The position numbers and the translations under genes were made by a program. From Anderseniella sp. Alg231-50 (lineage in GTDB: Bacteria; Pseudomonadota; Alphaproteobacteria; Rhizobiales; Aestuariivirgaceae), in the NCBI RefSeq assembly GCF_900149695.1, contig NZ_LT703003.1:62001-126000 (forward strand): a DNA stretch of 64,000 bases, read 5' to 3'. This document shows, in pieces, positions 7,810 to 16,103 of the stretch. A model generated the notes under the pieces. It saw only the letters and a list, made by a program, of their open reading frames with translations, did no database searches and was not told where the DNA came from. Each line of letters starts with the position of its first letter. Position 1 is the first letter of the stretch.

Positions 7810-8067
7810 AATTGTGACAGCCTTCCGATTGGTTGATTTGGCGGGCGAAACTAACCTGTTTTGATGCCCGCCTAAAGCGCCTGCAGGTATAGGGAAACAG
7901 TCGCTCTGCAACCGGTTCATCCGGTGCTTGCCGGGGGTTATCCAGCGTTCGGACTGCGCGGGTCCGGCTACGTTGTTGTGGCCAGAAACGGTCGCAAACA
8001 CAACGGCGCCGGTATCGATCCATTGCTATACAAACAGTGACGTTGAATGCCAGGAGGCCAGCACGCC

Positions 8068-9015
8068 ATGCAGGAAATGAGGCCGGCAAAGCCCGACCAG
8101 ACGGCCCTGGCTATCGGCATTATCCTGGCTTCGGTCCTGACCATGGCGTTTGCCGACGCGGTGGTGAAACTGGTCAGCGCGGACCTGACGGTCTGGCAGG
8201 TGTTCGTTGCCCGCTCCGTGTTTGCCATTCCCTGTCTGATCGCAATCCTGCCAGCCATGGGCGTCGGCTTCCGGCTTGCGTCGCTGAAATGGGCATTGAT
8301 CCGAAGCGCGCTGCTGGTGCTGACCTGGCTGTTCTTCTATGCCTCGCTGCCAGTTCTCAGTCTGTCGGTGGCAGCGGTTGCCGTCTATACCAACCCCATC
8401 ATTACCGCCCTGCTGTCGGCGGTTGTAATCGGTGAACGGGTCAGCCCGCGGCAGTGGGCGGGCGTACTGCTGGGTTTCCTCGGCGTGATCGCCATTCTCA
8501 AACCCGGCACTGATGCCTTCTCGTGGTTCACCGTCCTGCCCCTGATCGCGGCTGCCTGCTATTCGCTGGCCATGGTCCTGACCCGTAGCAAATGCCAGGA
8601 CGAACAGCCGCTAGTGCTGGGGCTGGCCCTGCACTGCTCGTTCCTCGTCACCGGCGTGATAGCCGTCGGCATACTCGCGTTGATCGGCCTGGACGCCGGC
8701 ACGACACCCACCTTCCCGTTCCTGTTCAACGGATGGACGGCGATGGGTGCGCGCGAATGGGGACTGATGGCGCTCATCGGCGTGCTGTCAGCGGCCTACT
8801 TTGTCGGTGTGGCGCACGCCTACCAGATCGCGCCGCCATCCGTTATCGGCACTTTCGACTACGCCTACCTGGTTTCAGCCGCCGTCTGGGGTTTTATTTT
8901 CTTTGCCGAAACACCGGATGTCTACACGATCTGCGGCATGGTCTTGATAACCGCAGCAGGATTGCTCGTCGCCGTGCGCCCGGCCAACCGGGTGGTGAGC
9001 GATCAGCGCTCCTGA
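8068..9015 (+). CDS. EamA/DMT-superfamily transporter (exporter)
   Basis: This 315-residue inner-membrane protein has ten predicted hydrophobic helices in two EamA halves. The first half includes VYTNPIITALLSAVVIGERV, whose GER motif before a helix is typical. An AGGAGG at about 8051-8056 fits the ATG at 8068 better than the ATG at 8047 inside the same leader. The family exports small metabolites or drugs, and the substrate is unknown. Its last 13 bases overlap the convergent LysE gene. Confidence 0.88.
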   Translation: MQEMRPAKPDQTALAIGIILASVLTMAFADAVVKLVSADLTVWQVFVARSVFAIPCLIAILPAMGVGFRLASLKWALIRSALLVLTWLFFYASLPVLSLSVAAVAVYTNPIITALLSAVVIGERVSPRQWAGVLLGFLGVIAILKPGTDAFSWFTVLPLIAAACYSLAMVLTRSKCQDEQPLVLGLALHCSFLVTGVIAVGILALIGLDAGTTPTFPFLFNGWTAMGAREWGLMALIGVLSAAYFVGVAHAYQIAPPSVIGTFDYAYLVSAAVWGFIFFAETPDVYTICGMVLITAAGLLVAVRPANRVVSDQRS

Positions 9016-9632
9016 AAAGCAAGGCGGACACCCAGAGCGCAATAGATTGATCCGACGACCCTGCCCTGCCATTTCACCACGGTCGGGTTGCGCTTCAGGA
9101 AGCCGCCGACGCTGCCGGCGCACAGGGCGAAAATGACCGTGCTGGTTAGCCCCAGCGCCATCAGGATGATGCCGAGCGTGGTCAACTGCAGGAATACGGA
9201 TCCGTTTTCCGGCTTCACGAACTGCGGCAGGAACGCCAGGAAGAACATGGCCGTTTTCGGGTTCAGGACTTCGGCCAGAATACCCTGCCGGAACGCCTCA
9301 CCCGGTGTCAGCCGGATCGACTGACTGCCGGCGGTGTTGGCCGGGGCCTTCTCGAATATCGCACGGATTCCCAGGTAAACCAGATAGGCCGCACCGAGAT
9401 ATTTGATCAGGGAAAACAGGAAAGCCGATGCCAGGATGATGGCCGAGATGCCAAGCACGGCCAGGGCGGTGTGAATGACGTCACCGACCGCGATGCCAAG
9501 GCCGGTGGCCAGCCCGACGCGGGTGCCGGACGTCGTGGCGCGGGCCACGGTGAGCACTGTCGCAGGACCGGGAATAAATACAAACCCGATGACGATGGCG
9601 ACATAGGTAATCAATGTAGTCTGGTCAATCAC
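9003..9632 (-). CDS. LysE/RhtB-family amino acid exporter (1 of 3)
   Basis: The 209-residue inner-membrane protein has about six hydrophobic segments. It shows the family signature near the N-terminus (FIPGPATVLTVARATTSG, residues about 19-36) and the mid-protein ILAEVLNPKTAMFFLAF motif. Members export amino acids such as homoserine, threonine or lysine. It overlaps the end of the convergent DMT gene and lies 40 bases downstream of a second LysE gene on the same strand, so the two probably form a transcript. Confidence 0.88.
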   Translation of the reverse strand: MIDQTTLITYVAIVIGFVFIPGPATVLTVARATTSGTRVGLATGLGIAVGDVIHTALAVLGISAIILASAFLFSLIKYLGAAYLVYLGIRAIFEKAPANTAGSQSIRLTPGEAFRQGILAEVLNPKTAMFFLAFLPQFVKPENGSVFLQLTTLGIILMALGLTSTVIFALCAGSVGGFLKRNPTVVKWQGRVVGSIYCALGVRLAFQER

Positions 9633-9672
9633 TTTTCATATCCTCAATCAAATTGGAAAACCTCTACCCGGT

Positions 9673-10275
9673 TCAGCGGCCAATCAACAGGCGGACACCC
9701 AGTGCGCCAAGCACCACTGCAGCGACGCGGTCGATATACACCTTGGCCCTGAGATACATCCTGCTGACGGCTTCCGTGCTCATCCCGACAGCCAGCGCTG
9801 TATAAAACAACAGTTCGATGACAAGGTGGTTGAGCACGACAACTGCGTTCTCGAACAAGGTTATTTCGGCGGGGAAAATGACGATGAGCACTGCCGCTGC
9901 AAACAGCACTGATTTCGGGTTTGTCACATTAATCAATATGCCCTGCCGGAAGGCGTGGCGGGCCGGCTTCATGGCCGGTTCGAGCTTGTCGCGCGCGCCC
10001 TGCCACATGCCCCACGCGATATAGAGGAGATAGGCGGCACCGACGATGCGAGCCGCCGCATAGGCCCACGGCACCAGCTGGAAGACCGCCTCCAGGCCAA
10101 GCAATGCCATCATGGTCCAGGCTGCCGCCATCAGGCCGAGACCGCATCCGATGGCAATGCCGGACGCCCGACCCGATTTCAGCGTTGTCTGAATGGCCAC
10201 AAGCAGCGCCGGTCCCGGACTGGCAATGGCTGCGAACAAGGCAATATTGAAAGCGATCAGATGTTCAATTGTCAT
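9673..10275 (-). CDS. LysE/RhtB-family amino acid exporter (2 of 3)
   Basis: This 200-residue membrane protein has the RhtB motif ASPGPALLVAIQTTLKSG (residues about 18-35) and the conserved LINVTNPKSVLF segment. It resembles its neighbours in topology but is clearly diverged from both, so this is not a recent duplication. It is divergent from the third LysE gene across a 176-base intergenic gap. Substrate unknown, probably an amino acid or derivative. Confidence 0.87.
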   Translation of the reverse strand: MTIEHLIAFNIALFAAIASPGPALLVAIQTTLKSGRASGIAIGCGLGLMAAAWTMMALLGLEAVFQLVPWAYAAARIVGAAYLLYIAWGMWQGARDKLEPAMKPARHAFRQGILINVTNPKSVLFAAAVLIVIFPAEITLFENAVVVLNHLVIELLFYTALAVGMSTEAVSRMYLRAKVYIDRVAAVVLGALGVRLLIGR

Positions 10276-10451
10276 GGGGGCAAGACCTCAGGTGCGAAAC
10301 GAACAGAACAGGATAGAAGGGCAAATTCCGGACAACCGCAACCCGCAATCTTCGCCTGTCACCTCACCCGCAGCACAGCCGGTCATGGCGCTTGACTGCG
10401 CTTCGGTTAAATGGAACATTCAGCGAACATAAAATTCGAGAGGACCGCATT

Positions 10452-11093
10452 ATGGAAAACCTGTCTGTCTATCTGCCCGGCATCATTCTTGCCTATTCGG
10501 CGTTTCTGCTGGCCATTTCCAGTCCAGGCCCCAACATCCTGGCGGTGATCGGCACTTCCATGAGCGTGGGCCGCAAATCCGGCATCGCGCTGGCCTTCGG
10601 TGTTGCCGGCGGCTCGTTCGCCTGGGCCGTACTGACGGTTGCCGGCCTGTCGGCACTGCTTGCCGCTTATTCGTCCGCCCTGTTTGTGATCAAGATATTC
10701 GGCGGGCTTTATCTGCTGTGGCTGGCCTACAAGTCGTTCAAGTCTGCCGCGTCAGCCCATGACATCGAGGCAAAGCAGCTTGCAGGCGGCGAGCGCACAC
10801 CGATGGGCTATATGACACGCGGCTTCATAATCCAGATGACCAACCCCAAGGCGGCGCTGGCCTGGATCGCCATCATCTCGCTCGGCCTGAAGCAGGATGC
10901 GCCGATGTGGGTCGGACTGGTTATCGTCGGTGGTACCTTCGTGCTGTCGATCATCATTCACACGCTTTACGCGGTGGCGTTTTCAACACCGATCATGGTC
11001 ATGATTTATTCGAAAGCCCGGCGCTATGTCCAGGCAACCCTGGGTGCCTTCTTTGCCTTTGCCGGTATCAGGCTTCTGACCAGCAGGACCTGA
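10452..11093 (+). CDS. LysE/RhtB-family amino acid exporter (3 of 3)
   Basis: This 213-residue membrane protein carries ISSPGPNILAVIGTSMSVG (residues about 22-40) and FIIQMTNPKAALAWIA. The ATG at 10452 is preceded by GAGAGGA at a good distance. The ATG at 10392 would add a hydrophilic 20-residue leader and is unlikely. It is transcribed away from the other two exporters. The convergent racemase-family gene ends 2 bases after its stop. Confidence 0.87.
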   Translation: MENLSVYLPGIILAYSAFLLAISSPGPNILAVIGTSMSVGRKSGIALAFGVAGGSFAWAVLTVAGLSALLAAYSSALFVIKIFGGLYLLWLAYKSFKSAASAHDIEAKQLAGGERTPMGYMTRGFIIQMTNPKAALAWIAIISLGLKQDAPMWVGLVIVGGTFVLSIIIHTLYAVAFSTPIMVMIYSKARRYVQATLGAFFAFAGIRLLTSRT

Positions 11094-11095
11094 TT

Positions 11096-11860
11096 TCAGT
11101 GCCTGGCCAGCAACTGCCCGTAACCTTCGAACCGATCATCGATGCGGGCCAGACGCAATGTGTCCCAGATCATGGCCTGGTTGGAACAGATGGCCGGTTT
11201 GCCGATGGCCGCCTCGATTTCCCCGATGACGTCCAGGGTTCTGAGGGCACCGCAGGAAATGAAAACTGCATCAGCATCCGGCCGGTCCAGTGATATGGCA
11301 AAGTCGCGGATGAAGGACGGCGCGACACGAACCATGTCGCTGTCCTTTTCCAGATTCAGTCCCTCAATCGCCAGAATGTCGAAACCGGCTGCGGCCATGT
11401 AATCCGCCTCACGCTGGTTGACCTCGTCGAGATACGGGGTGCCAACGACGATTTTTTCGGCGCCGACCTGGCGCAGCGCACGCATGACGCCGGTGATCAG
11501 CGAGGTTGCCCTGGCCTGCGGCTGGCCCTTGTTCAATTCAACCATCACCTTCGGTTCGCCAATGACCAGTGATCCCGACGTGCAACCGTAACACACCACA
11601 TCCAGGGTACCGTCAGGCAGCAATGTGGCAGATGCTTGTGCCAGAAGATCAGCCTGGGCGGCCAGTGTTTGGCTGGTGATGCTGTCGGGAATCGCAGCGC
11701 GCGCGATATGAATACCGACACCATCCGGACGCAGGGCCATCACATCGTCCTGAATGGTTTGCTCCGTGGCAAGCAACACATAACCGATTTTGGCGCGGTC
11801 GTGGCGGCCATTATCAAAAACAACATCATAAGCTGCCGATTGGACAGGTGTGAGCACCAC
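11096..11860 (-). CDS. Asp/Glu racemase superfamily enzyme (maleate isomerase / arylmalonate decarboxylase type)
   Basis: The product is about 254 residues long. Two half-barrel cysteines are present, in CYGCTSGS and in FISCGALRTLD, the positions used by Asp/Glu and hydantoin racemases and maleate isomerase. The segment GTPYLDEVNQREADY resembles arylmalonate decarboxylase. The ectoine-catabolic protein EutA also belongs here. The start is uncertain. I use GTG at 11860, preceded by GGGG, because the frame continues open upstream opposite the creatinase-like gene without homology. It is divergent from that gene (129-base gap), suggesting a shared pathway. Confidence 0.75.
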   Translation of the reverse strand: MVLTPVQSAAYDVVFDNGRHDRAKIGYVLLATEQTIQDDVMALRPDGVGIHIARAAIPDSITSQTLAAQADLLAQASATLLPDGTLDVVCYGCTSGSLVIGEPKVMVELNKGQPQARATSLITGVMRALRQVGAEKIVVGTPYLDEVNQREADYMAAAGFDILAIEGLNLEKDSDMVRVAPSFIRDFAISLDRPDADAVFISCGALRTLDVIGEIEAAIGKPAICSNQAMIWDTLRLARIDDRFEGYGQLLARH

Positions 11861-11989
11861 GGGAGACCCCAGCAAGGAAAAAGTGCGGACGATCGCCAAG
11901 CCTATGCCGGGAATGTCGTTTTCAGCAAAGACTTTGTCTTTGGCAAACCTAAGGTTGCAGTTACCGGCAACCCATCCAGGACAATTTAC

Positions 11990-13147
11990 ATGCTCAAAGA
12001 AGCCCGCGCCCGTACCGCACAACTCCAGGCCCGCATGAAGGATGCAGGCCTTGAGGTCGCACTGATCACAGATGAAAGCACCATTGCCTATTTCGCCGGT
12101 TTCTGGGGTTATCTGTCGGTTGAATTCGGCCGCCCGACCTTCCTGATCGTCAGGGCCGATGATGCCCCGATCGTCATCACACCCCTGATGGAAAGCGAAA
12201 TGGTGGGTGCGATGACCTGGGTCGACGACGTGCGTACCTGGGAAGACGCAGGCGACAACCGCTGGGAAAACGTGCTGGCCCGCACACTGGGCAGTTCGCA
12301 CAAAATCATTGGCATCGAGCGCGACGGCCTGCCGATCATCGTGCGCAACTGGATCGATGACCAGCTGACCGGCGTGGAGCTGCGCGATATTACCGGCCTG
12401 ATCGGCGCCATGCGCATGATCAAGTCGCCGCTCGAAATCGAAATCATGAAACAGGCCGGCCAGATTGCCGGGGCCATGATGGGCGCAGCCGAAGGCGCAC
12501 TGGCCGAAAACGCCCCTGAATATGAAGCCGCACTTGCGGTGATCAATGCCGGCACCCGCAAGGCGGCCGGTTTCCTGACGGCAAAGGGCTGGGAACAATT
12601 TGTCTCGCCGATGATCCATAACCTGCAGGTCATGCAATCGGGCCGTGATACGTCCATGGTTCATCGCCGGGCAAGCGTGAAGCTGCTGGAACGCGGTGAT
12701 CCGGTGTATTTCTGTTTCTGCAACATGGCGCAGTTCAAGCAGTACAAGCTGGGCTTCGACCGCATGTTCCACATTCTGGAGGTGTCGGACGAAGCTGCGA
12801 AAATTCAGCAGGCCGCCATTGATGCCCAACAGGCTGCCATTGCCGCCATCCGGCCCGGTGTCACGGCTGAGTCCATCGCGGAAGCCGCCAACGAGGTCTA
12901 CGACGAACGCGGTTATGCCACCGGATACCGCACAGGACGGTCCATCGGCATGGCCTATCTTGAAAGCCCGGAGCTGAAACACGGCGACAAGACGGTGCTC
13001 AAAGCCGGCATGACCTTTGCCGTCGACGGTGGCATCAGCGTCGACGGCGAGCTCGGCGGACGCATCGGCGATTCAATCGTGGTCACCGAGACCGGTTGCG
13101 AATACCTGACCGAATATCCACGGCAATTGCTGGTGGTGAACCGGTGA
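11990..13147 (+). CDS. Creatinase-like M24-fold hydrolase lacking metal ligands
   Basis: The 385-residue protein has an N-terminal creatinase domain (about 1-135) and a pita-bread M24 domain (about 145-380). The five usual metal ligands are replaced: GDPVYFCFC in place of an Asp-containing strand, GRSIG (Arg317) where peptidases have GHG, Leu-Glu at 324-325, Asp346 and Gly360. His225 in SMVHRRAS aligns with the catalytic His of creatinase. A metal-free C-N hydrolase, acting on a creatine- or ectoine-like compound, is more likely than a peptidase. The start is ATG 11990 with AGGA upstream. GTGA overlap couples it to the nitrilase gene. Confidence 0.8.
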   Translation: MLKEARARTAQLQARMKDAGLEVALITDESTIAYFAGFWGYLSVEFGRPTFLIVRADDAPIVITPLMESEMVGAMTWVDDVRTWEDAGDNRWENVLARTLGSSHKIIGIERDGLPIIVRNWIDDQLTGVELRDITGLIGAMRMIKSPLEIEIMKQAGQIAGAMMGAAEGALAENAPEYEAALAVINAGTRKAAGFLTAKGWEQFVSPMIHNLQVMQSGRDTSMVHRRASVKLLERGDPVYFCFCNMAQFKQYKLGFDRMFHILEVSDEAAKIQQAAIDAQQAAIAAIRPGVTAESIAEAANEVYDERGYATGYRTGRSIGMAYLESPELKHGDKTVLKAGMTFAVDGGISVDGELGGRIGDSIVVTETGCEYLTEYPRQLLVVNR

Positions 13148-13926
13148 GCATGCTCAAGGCCGGTATTTTCCAAAGTAACGGTGCAAACCTGCGACCGGCA
13201 GACCGGCTGGGCGCCCTGGACGCGGCAATCACGGATCAGCGGCTGGATCTGGTCGTATGTCCCGAACTTTTCATGTCCGGCTACAATGTCGGCACCGACC
13301 TGCACCGGCTTGCCGAACCTGCAGACGGGGAGTTCGCGCGAAGTGTCGCAGACCTTGCCCGCCAGACCAACACCGCCATCTGCTACGGGTATCCCGAACG
13401 TGACGGTGAGCTGATTTTCAATTCGGCGCTGGTCGTGTCGAAATCCGGTGACACAATTTCCAATCATCGCAAGCTCGCCATTCCGCCGGGGTTTGAGCAG
13501 AGCTTCTTTGGACCAGGCGACCAGCTCACCAGTTTCCGGCTTGGCGGAATGAACTGTGCGCTGGTGATCTGCTATGACGTGGAATTTCCCGAAGTCGTAC
13601 GTGCTGCCTGCATGGCCGGAGCCGAAATCGTCATCATCCCGACAGCACTCGGCGCCCAGTGGGACCAGGTTGCCCACAGGGTCGTGCCGGCCCGTGCCTT
13701 CGAAAACGGCTGTTATGCGCTGTATGCCAATCATGCCGGCAGCGAAGGGGACATCACCTATGCAGGCGCCAGCTGCGTTGTCGGACCTGACGGCCGCGAC
13801 ATAGCGCGCGCAGGCGACCGTCCACAACTGATCACGGCGAGCCTGGAGGCCTGCCGCGTGGCAGCAGCCCGCCAGCGGTTACCTTATTTTGCGGATCTGG
13901 TGGCCTTGCGCACAAAACTTGCCTAA
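13144..13926 (+). CDS. Nitrilase-superfamily carbon-nitrogen hydrolase (amidase/carbamoylase)
   Basis: The product is about 260 residues with the Glu-Lys-Cys triad: Glu41 in VCPELF, Lys110 in HRKLAIPP and Cys143 in VICYDVEFPE. It would hydrolyse a linear amide, N-carbamoyl amine or omega-amide in the cytoplasm. It starts at GTG 13144 within the stop of the creatinase-like gene, or at ATG 13150 two codons later. The coupling suggests it acts on that enzyme's product. It ends 124 bases before the binding-protein gene. Confidence 0.87.
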   Translation: MSMLKAGIFQSNGANLRPADRLGALDAAITDQRLDLVVCPELFMSGYNVGTDLHRLAEPADGEFARSVADLARQTNTAICYGYPERDGELIFNSALVVSKSGDTISNHRKLAIPPGFEQSFFGPGDQLTSFRLGGMNCALVICYDVEFPEVVRAACMAGAEIVIIPTALGAQWDQVAHRVVPARAFENGCYALYANHAGSEGDITYAGASCVVGPDGRDIARAGDRPQLITASLEACRVAAARQRLPYFADLVALRTKLA

Positions 13927-14050
13927 TAGACAGGCATATTCGCGCAAAAACGCCTGAAATCCGGCGTGGACAGTTGCCACATTCAACTTGCGTGCTAACG
14001 TGCGCGTCATATCCTGTCGCAGGTACAGGGACGTTTTCCGGGAGGATCCA

Positions 14051-15130
14051 ATGAGTAAATTCAACAGACGTGATTTTGTGAAACTGACCGGCGCTTCGGC
14101 TGCCGCGCTGGCAATGCTTGATGCTGCCGCTTTTGCCGACGAGCCGCTGAAAATCGGCTTCGTCTATGTCGGCCCGGTCGGTGACCATGGTTGGACCTAT
14201 GCGCATGATCAGGGCCGCCTGATGATCGAGAAGGAACTCGGCGACAAGGTGAAGACCTCGTTCGTTGAAAGCGTCAAGGAAGGCCCGGATGCCGAGCGCG
14301 TCATCCGCCAGCTCGCACAGGACGGCAACAAGCTGATCTTCACCACGTCGTTCGGTTACATGGATCCGACCCTGAAGGTCGCCAAGCAGTTCCCGGACGT
14401 GAAATTCGAACACGCCACCGGCTTCAAGCAGTCCGCCAACATGTCGATCTACAATGCACGCTTCTATGAAGGCCGTGCGGTCATCGGCACCATTGCAGGC
14501 CATATGTCGAAGACCGGCATCGCCGGCTACATTGCCTCGTTCCCGATCCCCGAAGTGGTCATGGGCATCAACGCCTTCACACTGGCTGCCCAGAAGGTGA
14601 ACCCGGACTTCAAGACCAAGGTACTGTGGGTATCAAGCTGGTATGACCCGCCGAAGGAATCCGATGCCGCCAAGGCCCTGATGGACCAGGGTTGTGACAT
14701 CATCACCCAGCATACCGATTCACCGGCAGCGCTACAGGCTGCGGAACAGCGTGGCATCTATGCGTTCGGACAGGCGTCGGACATGTCGAAGTTCGCACCG
14801 AAGGCGCACCTGACCTCGATCCTCGACAACTGGGGGCCGTACTACATCAAGCGTGCCAAGGACGTTATGGACGGCACCTGGGCGTCGGCGTCATTCTGGG
14901 GCGGTTTCAAGGAAGGCGAGGTTGCGCTTTCCGAGTACAACAAGGTGATCCCGGCAGATGTCGTGGATGCGGCAGAAGCGGTGCGCAAAGGCATCATTGC
15001 CGGTACGCTGCATCCGTTCACCGGCCCGATCAACGATCAGAAGGGCATGGAGAAATACGCAACCGGTGCCACGGCAACCGACGAGGAAATGCTCAAGATG
15101 GACTGGTACGTCGCCGGCGTCCAAAGCTAG
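14051..15130 (+). CDS. BMP-family ABC transporter substrate-binding protein (PnrA/Med-like), twin-arginine leader
   Basis: This 359-residue periplasmic protein has a leader with NRRDFVKLTGASAAALA, a twin-arginine-type signal. The basic-membrane-protein fold follows, with IGFVYVGPVGDHGWTYAHD near residue 38. Relatives bind nucleosides or related purines and feed ABC importers. GGGAGG lies just before the ATG at 14051. No permease or ATPase gene lies next to it in the window, so it is an orphan binding protein or uses a distant transporter. Its position after the creatinase-like and nitrilase genes suggests it captures their substrate. Confidence 0.88.
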   Translation: MSKFNRRDFVKLTGASAAALAMLDAAAFADEPLKIGFVYVGPVGDHGWTYAHDQGRLMIEKELGDKVKTSFVESVKEGPDAERVIRQLAQDGNKLIFTTSFGYMDPTLKVAKQFPDVKFEHATGFKQSANMSIYNARFYEGRAVIGTIAGHMSKTGIAGYIASFPIPEVVMGINAFTLAAQKVNPDFKTKVLWVSSWYDPPKESDAAKALMDQGCDIITQHTDSPAALQAAEQRGIYAFGQASDMSKFAPKAHLTSILDNWGPYYIKRAKDVMDGTWASASFWGGFKEGEVALSEYNKVIPADVVDAAEAVRKGIIAGTLHPFTGPINDQKGMEKYATGATATDEEMLKMDWYVAGVQS

Positions 15131-15161
15131 GGCGGATTCCTGTTTTATTTGAACAAATTGG

Positions 15162-15192
15162 AGCAACACGGGTTCATATGACCGGTGTTGCT
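15162..15192. other. Intergenic hairpin after the BMP gene
   Basis: AGCAACAC (15162-15169) pairs with GTGTTGCT (15185-15192), and the loop side can extend the stem with GGT/ACC. It lies 31 bases past the stop at 15130. No T-tract follows, so it could be a weak terminator, an mRNA-stabilising hairpin or a short dispersed palindrome. Confidence 0.45.
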
Positions 15193-15286
15193 TCAACGCA
15201 TGTCTCCAGGGCAGGAGTATAGTGCATCTGAAATCCGGATCTGCTCCGTTCAAAACGCACGTCTTTCGGCATCGTGGCCAGGTTTT

Positions 15287-16018
15287 CTAAGTTCCGAAAT
15301 TCGGATAGTCAGATCCGATGCGCCCCCACCGTTGCGTCTGGGGGGTAATCAGTTGAACATTGGAACTGCGATGATCAACACCCCGGCCAATTTCCAACGT
15401 CACCTCAGTCTCCGTATTTTCCTCATGACCCAAGTCTAAGCAAAGCTTGGCGAAACGGACGGCAGCCCGGTCACAACCAAATCCAATTATGGTATCCCTG
15501 TTGGCGGCCTCTTCGAGAGTGAATACCATTTCTTGTTGATTGGTTAGGAGAAGAATTGGCAGCTCCGTATCTGGAACCTTCTCTTTCGTCCATGGATAGC
15601 GTTCCAATCGTTGCGGGCGATAGTCGAACGATGCAGGAGTTGCCGAATATCCCAGCATGTCCTGACGCCAGTAGTTTCCGTCATATTTGTAGTCAGTTGT
15701 TATCCTCACAATTTCGCTGCCCTCATGGCGAAGTTCCAGCGTGGTCCTGTGAGGATGTTCATGAAAGATTGCGGAAAGTATCCAAAGTCCCATCAACTGA
15801 AATGTCATTGGTTTTGCGAACAACTGGACTATGTCCTGCGGAACACCAGGACCGACTGCCTGACCTTTGAGGCAGATCAATTGGTCAGTTGCGAGTGTCT
15901 CCGGGGCAGACGGCAACGCCGATGCTGAGAGGAAAACACTCTTCTTCTGAACCAACGACTTCTGAACGAAGTCCTTCAATACATCCTGATAAATGCGTTC
16001 CAGATCACACTGAGCCAT
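15287..16018 (-). CDS. Hypothetical protein, lower-GC orphan
   Basis: The 243-residue soluble protein matches no family I recognise. GAGAAG before ATG 16018 (MAQCDLERIYQ) supports that start over one 33 bases upstream. It contains several aromatic and charged stretches and an ILLLTNQQEMVF segment but no signal peptide or membrane helix. Its base composition and third-position GC are visibly lower than neighbouring genes, with many A/T-ending codons, which suggests recent acquisition or weak expression. The flanking genes belong to different pathways. Confidence 0.6.
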   Translation of the reverse strand: MAQCDLERIYQDVLKDFVQKSLVQKKSVFLSASALPSAPETLATDQLICLKGQAVGPGVPQDIVQLFAKPMTFQLMGLWILSAIFHEHPHRTTLELRHEGSEIVRITTDYKYDGNYWRQDMLGYSATPASFDYRPQRLERYPWTKEKVPDTELPILLLTNQQEMVFTLEEAANRDTIIGFGCDRAAVRFAKLCLDLGHEENTETEVTLEIGRGVDHRSSNVQLITPQTQRWGRIGSDYPNFGT

Positions 16019-16103
16019 AAATCTTCTCACATACGAGTTGCCAAACTTCAAAAACTCCCGGGTTCAATTAATGTCAATGCAGGTTATGGTATCGATACAC
16101 TAC

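Noticed and set aside
11861-12982. Long open frame opposite the creatinase-like gene, continuous with the racemase-family gene
   Set aside because: Only the part below 11860 has recognisable homology. The rest is antisense to a well-supported gene and reflects high-GC codon structure.
11096-13926. Complete ectoine degradation (eut/doe) operon
   Set aside because: EutA- and EutD-like folds are present but the deacetylase, dehydratase, cyclodeaminase and semialdehyde steps are missing, and a nitrilase takes their place.
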